From an uncultured Desulfuromonas sp. (GTDB lineage: Bacteria > Desulfobacterota > Desulfuromonadia > Desulfuromonadales > Desulfuromonadaceae), in NCBI RefSeq assembly GCF_963678835.1, contig NZ_OY787469.1, positions 496,001-560,000 on the forward strand: 64,000 nucleotides of DNA. The letters are read 5' to 3'. This document shows, one piece after another, positions 17,897 to 27,232 of the stretch (positions are counted from its first letter, which is position 1; every line of letters starts with the position of its first letter). The position numbers were made by a program, and so were the translations under genes. The notes beneath the pieces were generated by a model. It saw only the letters and a list, made by a program, of their open reading frames with translations, was not told where the DNA came from and ran no database searches.

Positions 17897-18870
17897 AGGT
17901 CAAGATCAAAGTCAAGGTCGCCGGGTTTTACCTTGGCAGCCCTTGCGAACGGATGATGTCTGCCAGAGCGATTAGTTTTCGGATTTCGAACCACTGAAGG
18001 TCAAGGTCAAAGTCAAGACCGCCGGGTTTCGTCCCGGCAGCCGACATCCTTTTGACTGGCCGCTCAAAAGGATGCAAAAACCAGCTTGAACACCTCCTGA
18101 ACCTCAGATTAACCGACAATGAGTTTGTTTCCGTGATGCTTCATGGACTCGGCTCGCCGCCCTTTAGGTCGACGAATCATGCAACTCATCATCTCTGGCG
18201 TAAAATGTTGATGACAATCTTAAGTCGCGCTCTACCTCTGGTGTGGCACCAATCAAACGGGCGGGACGGTGCCCGCCCTTCAGTGGTGTGTTATTAAGCT
18301 GCCAAGCCCTCCCGTTCAGCAGCACCGAACGCAATGAACGTCAGCGCAATGGTTGTCGGCAACCTGTTTGAGCGGTAGCGAGTTTTGCCGACATTGCGAT
18401 GTAAGAGAATGGAGAGAGGGAACCCGATAGGGTGCAATGACGGGAGTCGATTTTGCGCCACTTTTGTCGACGCAAAAGTGGCCCGAAGTGCGGGCGCGGA
18501 AGCCCGCGTCACGTGGGTACCACCATAGCGAACGGATGAAGTTCGCTGGTGCGATTCGTTTCGTATTACGAACCACTGAAGCTCAAGATCAAAGTCAAGG
18601 TCGCCGGGTTTCGTCCCGGCAGCCGACATCCTTTTGACTGGCCGCTCAAAAGGATGCAAAAACCAGCTTGAACACCTCCTGACCCTCAGATTAACCGACA
18701 ATGCGTCTGTTTCCGTGATGCGTTACAGATTCGGCTTGCCTCCCTTTAGCTCGGCAAATCGTGCAACGCGTCATCTTTGGCGTAAAACGTTGATAACGGG
18801 CTTACTCCTTGCTCTATTTTTCTCGTGGTACCGATAAAACGGGTGGGCAGTTCCCACCCTTGCGGCAGAG
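17897..18870 (+). repeat. Family-1 hairpin-rich repeat, array 1
   Basis: A partial unit (about 17897-17996), one nearly full unit of about 580 bp (17997-18575) and the first part of a third. Each unit starts with a short run of CAAxxT-like hexamers. It then carries the hairpins GCCGGGTTTCGTCCCGGC, CATCCTTTTGA/TCAAAAGGATG and GGGCGGGACGGTGCCCGCCC, a stem around TTTTGTCGACGCAAAA, and GCGGGCGCGGAAGCCCGC. Open frames here exist on several strands, differ between copies and lack ribosome sites, so no gene is called in 17877-18916. Confidence 0.9.
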
Positions 18871-18916
18871 TGTTTATTCAGTACCCCCGCCTTTGCGCTA
18901 GCAACGCAGAGACAAA

Positions 18917-18962
18917 AAACAACAGCGCCCCGATCAAACAGTGATCGGGGCGCTGTTGTTTA
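18917..18962 (-). terminator. Rho-independent terminator of dcuB-like gene
   Basis: A perfect stem of about 19 bp (AACAACAGCGCCCCGATCA) with a 5-base loop, 20 bases past the stop; on the minus strand it is followed by T-rich sequence. Confidence 0.9.
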
Positions 18963-18981
18963 ACCTGTTGCGTCGTGGAGT

Positions 18982-20307
18982 TTAGATAAACATCGAGGCC
19001 AGGACATAGCCGACACAACAGGCGGTAATCACGGCAATCAAGCCGGGAACCATGAAACTGTGGTTGAAATAGTACTTACCGATCTTCGTTGTACCGGTGA
19101 TGTCAAAAGCCACGGTCGCAATATCCGAAGGATAGTTGGGGATGAAAAAGTACCCGTAGCAGGACGGCATAATCCCGATAACCAGCGCCGGAGACAGGCC
19201 CATACCGAGCGCAACCGGCAACATCATGCGGCAGGTGGCAGCCTGGCTGTTAACGACCACGGAGACGATGAACATGGCCAGGGCAAACGACCACGGATAG
19301 GCTTGAACCATATCCAGGATCCCGGCTTTGAAACTCGGCATGGCGAACTGAAAGTAGGTGTCACTCATCCAGGCGATGCCGAAGATGGCAATGGCGGCGA
19401 CCATACCGGATTTAAAGACCACGCCTTCAGGCACTTTGGAGGTTTTGGTTTTTGTCACCAGCAGAATGATGCCACCAAAGGCCAGCATCATCATCTGAAT
19501 AACCACCGACATCTTGATCGGTTTAGCGGCGTCAGCGATTGTGCGAATGCTCGGGAACATGGCGATGATGACAATGGTCACCAGGGCGAGGACAAACAGG
19601 ATCACCGATTGCTTGGCCGAAGCCGGAAGTTTTTCATCCAACGTGGTTGCTGTGGTTTCTTCAATGCGCTTGCGCATATCGGGATCTTGCATGCGACGCT
19701 GATATTCGGGGTCATCTTCCAGTTCAACACCACGACGCATGCTGTACAAGGACATGGCGATCAGGCCGATAAATGTGGCGGGAATCGTCACGCTGAGGAT
19801 CGACAGCAGGGTGATGGTGACATCGATATTGGTCAGTTGCGCCAGATAGTAGACAACGGCGGCTGAGATCGGGCTGGCGGTAATACCCAGTTGGGCGGCC
19901 ACCGATGACGCTGCCATGGGCCGCTCGGGGCGGATGCCGTTTTTCAGTGCGACATCGCCGATGATCGGCATGACCGAATAAACCGCATGGCCGGTACCGA
20001 GCATAAACGTCATGGTGTAGGTAACCAGCGGACCAAGGAAGGTGACCCGGCGCGGGTTGGAACGCAGGATACGTTCGGCCACCTGCAGCATGTATTTAAG
20101 TCCGCCGGCAGCTTCAAGCACCGAGGCACAGGTGACAACGGCCATGATGATCAACATAACGGTGATCGGCGGCGAGGTGGGAGGCATTTGGAAGATAAAC
20201 ACTTCGGCAACCAGACCGATACCGGAAACAACGCCCAGTCCGATCCCTCCATAACGACTTCCCAAATACAACATCAAAAGCAGGAACATAAACTGGATGT
20301 ACAACAT
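18982..20307 (-). CDS. dcuB: Anaerobic C4-dicarboxylate transporter, Dcu family (DcuB-like)
   Basis: 441 codons from the ATG at 20307, which has AAGGAG seven bases upstream; a frame extension of 31 codons upstream looks untranslated. About 10-12 membrane segments. The start MLYIQFMFLLLMLYLGSRYG and the stretch GTGHAVYSVMPIIGDVALKN are typical of DcuA/DcuB. This carrier exchanges fumarate, malate or aspartate for succinate, supporting fumarate respiration or dicarboxylate uptake without oxygen. It stands alone, with its own terminator. No regulatory site was recognised. Confidence 0.93.
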   Translation of the reverse strand: MLYIQFMFLLLMLYLGSRYGGIGLGVVSGIGLVAEVFIFQMPPTSPPITVMLIIMAVVTCASVLEAAGGLKYMLQVAERILRSNPRRVTFLGPLVTYTMTFMLGTGHAVYSVMPIIGDVALKNGIRPERPMAASSVAAQLGITASPISAAVVYYLAQLTNIDVTITLLSILSVTIPATFIGLIAMSLYSMRRGVELEDDPEYQRRMQDPDMRKRIEETTATTLDEKLPASAKQSVILFVLALVTIVIIAMFPSIRTIADAAKPIKMSVVIQMMMLAFGGIILLVTKTKTSKVPEGVVFKSGMVAAIAIFGIAWMSDTYFQFAMPSFKAGILDMVQAYPWSFALAMFIVSVVVNSQAATCRMMLPVALGMGLSPALVIGIMPSCYGYFFIPNYPSDIATVAFDITGTTKIGKYYFNHSFMVPGLIAVITACCVGYVLASMFI

Positions 20308-20791
20308 GGCGGTTCTCCTTTTCAGCTGAAGGGTCTTGGCAACGCGGTTGGTGAAGAGCGTGTTGCAACCGCGTCTGATCTTTATTGTTATACACAGCAT
20401 AGAACCACTTTTATGAAATTGTAAGTTTATGGAATTAATCTGTTTTTAGTCTTTTAAGGTCATTTTGTTCATAGTGTTCACGGTGGGTTTTACGGCAGGA
20501 AAAAGGCGTGGCAGGGGTGCGTTGAAAACAGAGCGGTGTGCCAAATATGGCTCATGTTCCACCGTATACTGTCTCACTCCGTTTCGACCTGTACCACATT
20601 GTTACGCGCGTAAAAGGGCAGAAAAGTGTGCTGTAGAATGGGTGTTCTGTAACTATTTGAAAATAAAGGGTTTAAAAGTTTTACAGCAAGATAGAAGAAT
20701 TTGGCAATCTCTTTGCAAAATAGATAAGCAAGATTGATAAGTCAATTTAACTCGTTGTTTTAACATACAAAATCACACAGGAGTAAAGACT
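20308..20791. other. Intergenic stretch without a recognised gene
   Basis: AT-rich leader of dcuB and of the small gene at 20792. Several short frames are present but none has a ribosome site or a recognisable product. No repeat of families 1 or 2 was seen. Confidence 0.5.
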
Positions 20792-20959
20792 ATGGGACGC
20801 AAAAAAGAGCATCCGAAGAAGCACATCGTATCCTGCCGCATCAACACTGAGGAAATGGAAATTCTGCGTGAGATCTCGGAAGATTCGGGCATGAGCATCA
20901 CCATGTTGCTGCGTAAGAGTCTCGACGCTCTGACCAACAACAACCCCCTCAGCGCGTAA
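20792..20959 (+). CDS. Small ribbon-helix-helix-like protein (55 aa)
   Basis: CAGGAGTAAAGACT precedes an ATG that opens a 55-codon frame: MGRKKEHPKKHIVSCRINTE, then EMEILREISEDSGMSITMLL, RKSLDALTNNNPLSA. A basic head, a short strand (HIVSCRI) and two helices with the S-I-T-x-L-L turn resemble CopG/Arc-type DNA-binding proteins. The gene is followed by a good terminator. It has no toxin neighbour, so it is more likely a free regulator than an antitoxin. Confidence 0.75.
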   Translation: MGRKKEHPKKHIVSCRINTEEMEILREISEDSGMSITMLLRKSLDALTNNNPLSA

Positions 20960-21053
20960 CGCACGTTCCAATGAGGCCAGGCCTTGTTTCATTAAGATTA
21001 TTTGCTATTTTTGGCCTCTAAGCTGTAACATTTTGTAACACCGAGCTTTTTCA

Positions 21054-21087
21054 AAAGGCTCCCATCATGGGAGCCTTTATTTTTTTG
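21054..21087 (+). terminator. Rho-independent terminator
   Basis: Stem AAAGGCTCCCA / TGGGAGCCTTT with a short loop, then ATTTTTTT; about 95 bases after the small ribbon-helix-helix gene. Confidence 0.85.
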
Positions 21088-21279
21088 CCAAAAAATACCC
21101 ATCAAGTTCGACAAATCACATTTTTTATTGTATACAGTATAAGTATCGTTTGCATCGCATCTTACTCTCTTGAATTGTTTTACACGGAGGAGGGTCAACG
21201 ATCCGCGTTGATCCAGGCATCCAGTCGGGGTGTTGTTGCCCCTGCTGGAGTTTGTTCACTCACGGTATGGGAGGAAACA

Positions 21280-21645
21280 ATGAAAAGTGAGCTAAGGGCG
21301 TATATTGCCTACGTTGCGGCGAAGTTGGCTAAGCAGGAGGATCTGCAGATGAGCGTGCTGGACCTGGATGAAAATGTTCAGCGTGATCTGACGGAGATGT
21401 GTCAGCTGCGTCCGGTTAAATCCACGACACAACCGCGGCAGTGCGGTACGGTTCGTAATGCCGATGGTGAGAATTTCTGCATGGTCTCTCCACAGGAAGA
21501 GCAGCACACCTGTCTATCGGTGTATGGGCAGCTGTTCGATGGTTACGATCATGATAGCGATTCGCACTTTAGTGGATTTATCAACGACAACCTGGTTGAG
21601 CTGTACGATTACAAATGTTCTGATCATTTTTCGTATCAACTCTAA
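21280..21645 (+). CDS. Small acidic protein of unknown function
   Basis: 121 codons from the ATG at 21280, which has GGGAGGAAAC before it; the frame is open for 213 bases further upstream, but that part crosses a terminator and reads as leader. Cytoplasmic, no membrane segment. It starts MKSELRAYIAYVAAKLAKQE and has four Cys (CQLRP, QCGT, FCMV, TCLS), which could bind metal. The C-terminal part is rich in Asp and Ser. I do not recognise a family. It is followed by a hairpin terminator at 21671-21706. Confidence 0.65.
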   Translation: MKSELRAYIAYVAAKLAKQEDLQMSVLDLDENVQRDLTEMCQLRPVKSTTQPRQCGTVRNADGENFCMVSPQEEQHTCLSVYGQLFDGYDHDSDSHFSGFINDNLVELYDYKCSDHFSYQL

Positions 21646-21670
21646 AGGTGCAGACAATCAATCGCCCAAA

Positions 21671-21706
21671 CAGAAAAAGGGTCGCTTCGGCGGCCCTTTT
21701 CTGGTT
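21671..21706. terminator. Bidirectional-type hairpin terminator
   Basis: CAGAAAAAGGG..CCCTTTTCTG arms around a CGCTTCGGCG tetraloop-type stem, between convergent genes. Confidence 0.7.
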
Positions 21707-21754
21707 TAGCGGGTGGTTGCGCCCCAGGTTTGAATGTTATCGCAGCCTCATCGG

Positions 21755-22570
21755 TTAAAATGGAATTTCTGATAATTCCATGTCAAGCAGGTCAACCATC
21801 AGCAGGCGGTTGTCAAGCAGATCGCCGCGATCCAGGAGCAATTTACTTACTTCCGCCACCTGAAGAGAGGCGATGACCGCCGGGGTAAAGGAAGGATTGC
21901 CGAGTTTCTTTTCAATCCCTCTGGAGTCAGGCTGTTGATAAATCTGTTCCAGGTGGTGATGTTCCGGCATCAGGGTGGTGACATGGCCGTACCAGCCGCC
22001 AATGGCGCCGTGTACCAGCGGCACTTCCAGCTCGCGGCAGACCTCAGCCAGATCCAGGCGGGTGGCAATCGAGTCGAGCGCATCAACGACCACCTGGGCA
22101 CCGGCAAGCAGGCCAATGCCGTTGTCACGGCGAAATTCCTTCACCTTCGGGGTGACAACAACGGCGGGATTGACCTGGCCAATGCGCTGTGCCGCAATGG
22201 TCACTTTGTCGCAGCCGAGCACGTCGGTGGAAGAGAACAGCTGGCGGTTGAGGTTGTGCTCTTCAAACACATCAGGGTCGATAATCGTGATGTGGCCAAC
22301 ACCGAGGCGGGCCAGTTGTTCCACGACAAAACCGCCTAACCCACCACAGCCGACCACGGCAACGTGACTACTGAACAGGCACAATTGGTCGTGACAACTG
22401 AGCATGGCCCCATTGCGCTGGTAGCGAGTCGGCAGAATGCCGCGTTTCAGGCAGATCGCCTCAATGCAGGCGACGCTGACGCCAAAACGTTTAGCCGCCG
22501 TCTGCTGGTCGACCCAATGTAACAAGCCTGAACAGGCGTGGTTTTCAATCCATTGTTGCACATCACACAT
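21755..22570 (-). CDS. HesA/MoeB/ThiF family adenylyltransferase
   Basis: 271 codons from the ATG at 22570, which has GGGGAGG six bases upstream. After a short helical lead-in comes the nucleotide-binding core VAVVGCGGLGGFVVEQLARL, then IIDPDVFEEHNLNRQLF with the Arg-finger NRQ motif, and DALDSIATRLDLAEVCR. This E1-like enzyme adenylates the C-terminal GlyGly of a MoaD/ThiS protein. The gene directly downstream of moaD-like (one base apart) and aor suggests service to tungsto-/molybdopterin formation. The usual CxxC zinc pairs of MoeB were not found. Confidence 0.9.
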   Translation of the reverse strand: MCDVQQWIENHACSGLLHWVDQQTAAKRFGVSVACIEAICLKRGILPTRYQRNGAMLSCHDQLCLFSSHVAVVGCGGLGGFVVEQLARLGVGHITIIDPDVFEEHNLNRQLFSSTDVLGCDKVTIAAQRIGQVNPAVVVTPKVKEFRRDNGIGLLAGAQVVVDALDSIATRLDLAEVCRELEVPLVHGAIGGWYGHVTTLMPEHHHLEQIYQQPDSRGIEKKLGNPSFTPAVIASLQVAEVSKLLLDRGDLLDNRLLMVDLLDMELSEIPF

Positions 22571-22571
22571 A

Positions 22572-22799
22572 CTAGCCTCCCCCCACCAAGGGGAAAATTC
22601 CGACCGAATCACCGTCGTTGAGAAGCGTGTCCACATCAGCGTGGCGGCCATTGATCATCAAGACGCCCAGTTCGTCCACGGCAATACCCAATTCGCCAAG
22701 AAGCTGGCGACAGGTCAGTGGCGCGGAAAAGCTGCGTTGTTCTTCCTTGAAACGATCAATGCGAAACTGGGCAAACAGCTTGATTGTTATCGTCATCAT
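22572..22799 (-). CDS. MoaD/ThiS-like sulfur carrier protein
   Basis: 75 codons. GGAG lies before tandem ATGs at 22799/22796. Beta-grasp pattern: MMTITIKLFAQFRIDRFKEE, LTCRQLLGELGI, VLMINGRHADVDTLLNDGDS, FPLVGGG. The C terminus ends in GlyGlyGly, the tail that is adenylated and turned into a thiocarboxylate. It lies between aor and the E1-like gene. The most likely job is sulfur donation for the pterin dithiolene of the AOR cofactor. Confidence 0.9.
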   Translation of the reverse strand: MMTITIKLFAQFRIDRFKEEQRSFSAPLTCRQLLGELGIAVDELGVLMINGRHADVDTLLNDGDSVGIFPLVGGG

Positions 22800-22915
22800 G
22801 TCGGTCTCCAAAACGAAAAAATCCGGATGTACCCAAGGAGGGGAGGGCACATCCGGTAAAGAGAGAACAGCAACTCTCGTATGGGGCGATCACTTACGCG
22901 AGGTAAGTGATCGGG

Positions 22916-24646
22916 TTAAAAGTTCCAAAATTCGTCGATCTCTTCGTCGCTGAAATCCCAGATCGCGTTGTGCGGCGGAACCGGATCGGTCTTGAAAAAC
23001 TCAGGCAGCCGATCGTCCTTGTTGGTCATGCCGGCATCAAGATTGAACTGATGCTCCAGCTTGAGGATTTTCTTACCCAAATCCGTCACATCATCACCGG
23101 TCAACGCACAGCCGAAGCGGGCGTTGATCATGTCGATCAGTGCCGGCAGACACTCGGGGATATCCAGTGCCGGAAAGGCAATGAAGATACACATGCCGGT
23201 GGAGTCGATGGCGGCGGAGGCGATCTGCAGATTGCGCGACAGCTCAACCTGACCGTCCTTTTTCAGCGGATCGACAAAGCCGCCGACATTAAGGATGTTG
23301 GTGGCAATGGTATAGCCGGACGTATGGTCAGCGCCCATGGTGCTGGTGGCATACGTCACACCAATCCCTTTAACGCTGCGGGGGTCATAAGCGGGGATTG
23401 CCTGATTCTTCACCACGGGAACGCGAGTGACACCGTAGGTGCGGCCGACGCAACCGGCGCCGCCACCAAGAATGCGGCCCAGAGGGGTTCCTTGGCCGAT
23501 CTCTTCGCGCAGCATGCGCAAGATCCCTTCGCCGTCGCCGAACGGCAAGATGCCCGCTTCCATGGCCACACCGAACATGACAACCCCTTCAATCGAGTCG
23601 ATGCCGATGTCATCCATAATGTTGTCGGCCTCAGCGATCTGATCCAGATTGTCGACGCAGCAGTTGGCGCCCATGCCCCAGATGGTTTCATACTCGAAAC
23701 CGGAGGTCAGGTAGTTACCGTCTTTGTCGTTGTACACCTGGGAGCACTGGATGATGCAGCCCTTATGGCAGCCGTGCTTGGGGCTGCCGCCACGCTCCAC
23801 AATGGTGTCGTGCATGGTTTCGCCACTGATCTTGTCGTGCGGCTCAAACTGACCATACCGGAAGTTTTTGGTCGGTAGACCACCGGCTTCGTTAAGGATG
23901 TTGACCAGGATGTTGGTACCGTAGGTGGGCAGACCTTCGCCGCTGACCGGGTGATCCAGCATCGCCTTGGCAAACACGCGGGCGGCTTTTTTAAAGGTGT
24001 CGGGGTCCGCGATGGGCACGGCACCGGCGCCGTCGGAATCAACGGTCATGTACTTGATTTTTTTAGACCCCATCACGGCACCCATGCCGCCACGACCGTG
24101 GCTGCGGATTTTACCATCAGGGTCTTTCACCGAGATATTGGCGGACGCCATCTTCAGTTCACCGGCAATACCGATGGTGATGACACCGATTTTCTTATCG
24201 AATTTTTCCACCATGGCATCAATCACGGCAAAGTTGCCGCTGCCGAGCAGCTCAGATTCTTCAGCGATGCTCACGCCGTCTTTGGTGATGTGCAGGCTGT
24301 AGAACTTGTCATCTCTCGGCATGCCCTCGATGATCATCGCCTTGATGCCCATGCGGGCAAATTGCTGGGCGGTGGTGCCACCGGCATTACTCTCTTTGAT
24401 GCCGCCGGTGAGAGGGCTTTTAGCGCCGCAGGACATCCGGCCGGATTGGGCCGCGGCCGTGCCGCTGAGCAGGCCGGGAGCAAAAACCAGCTTATTGAAT
24501 TGGCCAAGTGGATGGCACTCGGGATCAACCTCGGTGGCAACAATGGTTGAGGTCAGGGCGCGACCACCGAGGCCGAGCCATTCAGCCGGAACGTCCTCAA
24601 CAGTGGTGGTCAGGTTGGTCATGTTAACGCGAAAAATCTTATCCAT
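22916..24646 (-). CDS. aor: Tungsten-type aldehyde:ferredoxin oxidoreductase
   Basis: 576 codons from the ATG at 24646 (GGAGAG upstream). N-terminal pterin-binding domain: MDKIFRVNMTNLTTTVEDVP, WLGLGGRALTSTIVATEV, GLLSGTAAAQSGRMSCGAKS. Cysteines for the [4Fe-4S] cluster appear in HGCHKGCIIQC (near residue 290) with a further Cys near the C terminus (GMCIFIAF). The family oxidises aldehydes to acids with ferredoxin, or the reverse, at a W- or Mo-bis-pterin. Followed by its MoaD- and MoeB-like partners. A possible -24/-12 promoter lies at 24913-24928. Confidence 0.93.
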   Translation of the reverse strand: MDKIFRVNMTNLTTTVEDVPAEWLGLGGRALTSTIVATEVDPECHPLGQFNKLVFAPGLLSGTAAAQSGRMSCGAKSPLTGGIKESNAGGTTAQQFARMGIKAMIIEGMPRDDKFYSLHITKDGVSIAEESELLGSGNFAVIDAMVEKFDKKIGVITIGIAGELKMASANISVKDPDGKIRSHGRGGMGAVMGSKKIKYMTVDSDGAGAVPIADPDTFKKAARVFAKAMLDHPVSGEGLPTYGTNILVNILNEAGGLPTKNFRYGQFEPHDKISGETMHDTIVERGGSPKHGCHKGCIIQCSQVYNDKDGNYLTSGFEYETIWGMGANCCVDNLDQIAEADNIMDDIGIDSIEGVVMFGVAMEAGILPFGDGEGILRMLREEIGQGTPLGRILGGGAGCVGRTYGVTRVPVVKNQAIPAYDPRSVKGIGVTYATSTMGADHTSGYTIATNILNVGGFVDPLKKDGQVELSRNLQIASAAIDSTGMCIFIAFPALDIPECLPALIDMINARFGCALTGDDVTDLGKKILKLEHQFNLDAGMTNKDDRLPEFFKTDPVPPHNAIWDFSDEEIDEFWNF

Positions 24647-25167
24647 GGGTGTCTCTCCATTGTTGCAGGTGAACAATCCTCGCTCATGGCGGAAATCTCC
24701 TGTCCAAACATGGGGCGATGCCGTTTCCGGGATCACCTTGCGGCCGGGCACCAGGCGTCTGATCAAAGGTGGTTCCGGCGCGGAGATTTAAGGGCTGGTC
24801 TCAATCGGCGACCCCTGATCTGGAGTGCGGTTGAGAACATCCCCCAAGACCACGAGGTGTCAATAAACCAACGCATGGTCGTGAAAAAAACCAGTACTGG
24901 ACGTGGTAAATTGGCAAAGAGTGTACCAACCACTTTATCAGGGATATTACAGGTGGCAATAAGATAGCTAAACTATCGAAATACGGTAATTTATTCGCGT
25001 TAAGGGCGGTCGGTAAAATAGACGGGGAGAATAGGAAAACTGTGCCGTTCTGCAACAGCTGTTCAGCATGTGAACAGGGGCCGAATGGTATACGAAAAGA
25101 GCGAGAAATTCGTTAAGAGAGGCTGTTGAAAACAACCTGAGGTGAGCTCGGTGGTCGTGACAGCCGA
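24647..25167. other. Intergenic region upstream of aor
   Basis: No gene seen. It contains the possible sigma-54 promoter at 24913-24928 and a collapsed family-2 repeat end at about 25120-25139 (GGCTGTTGAAAACAACCT). Confidence 0.5.
24913..24928 (-). promoter_or_regulatory. Possible sigma-54 promoter for aor
   Basis: On the minus strand TGGTACACTCTTTGCC fits TGGCAC-N5-TTGC with one or two changes and the right GG-to-GC spacing. It lies 267 bases before the aor start, a long leader, so confidence is limited. Confidence 0.4.
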
Positions 25168-26220
25168 TTAAAAATAGACGTATTTTTTACGGTCGCGAAT
25201 AATCAGAAACAGGAAAAACGGGCCGCCAAGCAGGGCGGTAAGCACGCCGATACGCAGGCCGCCACTGCCGACCAGACGCACCAGACAGTCGGCATAGACC
25301 ACCAGCGCGCCACCGAGCAGACCGGAGGCCGGTAACAACAGGCGGTTGTCGGAACCCACCAGGCTGCGCATCATATGCGGGGCAATCAGTCCGACAAAAC
25401 CGATGCCGCCGGCAACGGCAACCGCGCCGCCGGTGAGCAGGGCAGAAAACACCAGCAGGATATTGCGCGACCAGTTGACACGCACGCCGAAATTGCGCGC
25501 CTGTTCATCACTGATCATCAGGATGTTGAGATCGCGGGCAAAAAGCAAGGAGCCGATAAAGCCGACCACGGCAATGGCCGCAATAATGAGGACATGCTCC
25601 CATGAACGGTTGGTCAAATCGCCCATCAACCAGCTCACGATCTTGCGGGCCATGTCGTACTGCTCCGTCGACAACACAATCACCACCGAGGTGATGGCGG
25701 TGAAAATAGCGTTAAAGGCGATGCCGCCGAGCAGCAACGTGTAACGTGAGGTCAAGCCGCCACTGGTGGCGACGGCCAACACCACCATCAACGAAAAAAA
25801 AGCCATGGTCACCGCCAGCAACGGCACCAGATAAAGGCTGGTGGCTGCCAGACCGAAGTACAGTGCCGTCACGGCACCGAGCGCCGCGCCCGAGCTGGTG
25901 CCGATAATGCCGGGGCTGGCCATGGGGTTTTTAAACACCCCCTGCATCACCGCACCGGCGCAGCCCAGTGAAAAACCAACCAGAACACCGCACAGGGTGC
26001 GTGGCACGCGACCGTACCAGACAATGGTACCGATGGGGTCTGTCGCATCAATCAAGCCGCCGCCCAACACATGACCGATAATTGTGCCAATTTGCGCCAA
26101 CGTGATCGACCATGAGCCAATCGATACCGACAGTGTCATACCGAGAAGCAGACACGCCAGAGTGACCAACAAAACCAGCAACGGTTTACCAATGGCCATG
26201 CCACGGGCCTCACTCGTCAT
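25168..26220 (-). CDS. FecCD-type ABC transporter permease
   Basis: 350 codons from the ATG at 26220, which overlaps the end of the binding-protein gene by 11 bases and follows GGGGGG. About nine to ten membrane segments. Family stretches: YGRVPRTLCGVLVGFSLGCA, GAVMQGVFKNPMASPGIIGT, GFVGLIAPHMMRSLVGSDNR and GELPIG-like LGGPFFLFLI. Such permeases bring in siderophores, cobalamin or, in the MolB branch, molybdate/tungstate. It is the last of three overlapping transporter genes beside aor. Confidence 0.92.
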   Translation of the reverse strand: MTSEARGMAIGKPLLVLLVTLACLLLGMTLSVSIGSWSITLAQIGTIIGHVLGGGLIDATDPIGTIVWYGRVPRTLCGVLVGFSLGCAGAVMQGVFKNPMASPGIIGTSSGAALGAVTALYFGLAATSLYLVPLLAVTMAFFSLMVVLAVATSGGLTSRYTLLLGGIAFNAIFTAITSVVIVLSTEQYDMARKIVSWLMGDLTNRSWEHVLIIAAIAVVGFIGSLLFARDLNILMISDEQARNFGVRVNWSRNILLVFSALLTGGAVAVAGGIGFVGLIAPHMMRSLVGSDNRLLLPASGLLGGALVVYADCLVRLVGSGGLRIGVLTALLGGPFFLFLIIRDRKKYVYF

Positions 26221-27232
26221 TGAGAATCCCCCCAAGGTAATTGAGGCTGGCAATGACAAATTGGGATGACGCGGTCAGGTAATATTCAGGAATCGCGTAA
26301 ATGCGGTGCTGTTGGACGGCGTTTGACATGGCCAGAATTGGCTGACAGGTGAGGCGCTGTTTCAGGCCGCTGTCTGCCGGAACCACAATAATGTCGGGGT
26401 TCCACTTCAGTACCGTTTCATAGCCGATCTGCTTGAAAAAGCCGATGCCGTGCTCGCTGGCGGCATTTTTTACGCCCAGGCGCCGGCACAACGCATCAAA
26501 CAACGTGTGCTTGCCTGCCACAAAGCCCATGCGGTCGTAATAGAGCAGGGTCGGCACCTGGCCGTCAAGACGCTGCGTTACCACGTTGCAGATCGCTTCG
26601 CTGTTGTGCGACATGGTTTGCAGAAGTTGGCGGGCACTGGCTTCAACGCCAAGCATGTCGCCAAAGAGATGAATCTGTTCGCGAATATCGTCAATGCCAC
26701 CAAAGAAACCGGTCTCAACATGGGGAATTTCCGCCAGATTAAGCTGATGCTTGAACGCCGTCGAAGAGTAAAAACTGGTGATCACCAGATCCGGTTGCAG
26801 GCCGATCACCATCTCGGCATCTTCCGTGAAAAAAGTTGGAATTTCGGCTGGAAACTGGTCCGCCAGAAACGAATACGCCGCTACCCGGCAGCTTTCATGC
26901 AGCCCGGCAATGCGCTCATGGGGTACAATCGCCCACAGCTCCTCGGTCAGACCGACCGTATGCGGAATCACCCGTTGCGGCTGTTGCTCCAACAACAGGC
27001 TGGCTGAGCGGTTGTTCAGCGCATCGGTGATTTTATTCCAGGTGCGGATCTGATAATCAATCCGCCGTGGGTAGCGGTTGTCCCGGCGTTCCGGTCGATG
27101 GGCATCGCTCAGCTCAACACGCAGCTCAGCCATGTCCAGAGGAAAATCGAGTGATTCATCCTCCGTGGCTTGGGCCAAAGCGACTGAGCTGAAACACAGC
27201 ACGATTATCAACAGAATCAACAGTTTATGCAT
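26210..27232 (-). CDS. ABC transporter periplasmic substrate-binding protein (FecB/BtuF/MolA class)
   Basis: 340 codons from the ATG at 27232. Signal peptide MHKLLILLIIVLCFSSVALA. PBP fold of the helical-hinge class: QQPQRVIPHTVGLTEELWAI, LQPDLVITSFYSSTAF, VASA-like EASARQLLQTM, and KWNPDIIVVPADSG. The family captures iron-siderophore, haem, cobalamin or oxyanions and hands them to the permease. No cobalamin riboswitch or Fur-like box precedes the operon, and aor is the downstream neighbour, so tungstate or molybdate is an open possibility. Overlaps both partner genes. Confidence 0.88.
   Translation of the reverse strand: MHKLLILLIIVLCFSSVALAQATEDESLDFPLDMAELRVELSDAHRPERRDNRYPRRIDYQIRTWNKITDALNNRSASLLLEQQPQRVIPHTVGLTEELWAIVPHERIAGLHESCRVAAYSFLADQFPAEIPTFFTEDAEMVIGLQPDLVITSFYSSTAFKHQLNLAEIPHVETGFFGGIDDIREQIHLFGDMLGVEASARQLLQTMSHNSEAICNVVTQRLDGQVPTLLYYDRMGFVAGKHTLFDALCRRLGVKNAASEHGIGFFKQIGYETVLKWNPDIIVVPADSGLKQRLTCQPILAMSNAVQQHRIYAIPEYYLTASSQFVIASLNYLGGILNDE

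Noticed and set aside
18294-18701. A 135-codon minus-strand frame that looks like a gene by length
   Set aside because: It lies wholly in family-1 repeat sequence and changes frame between copies.
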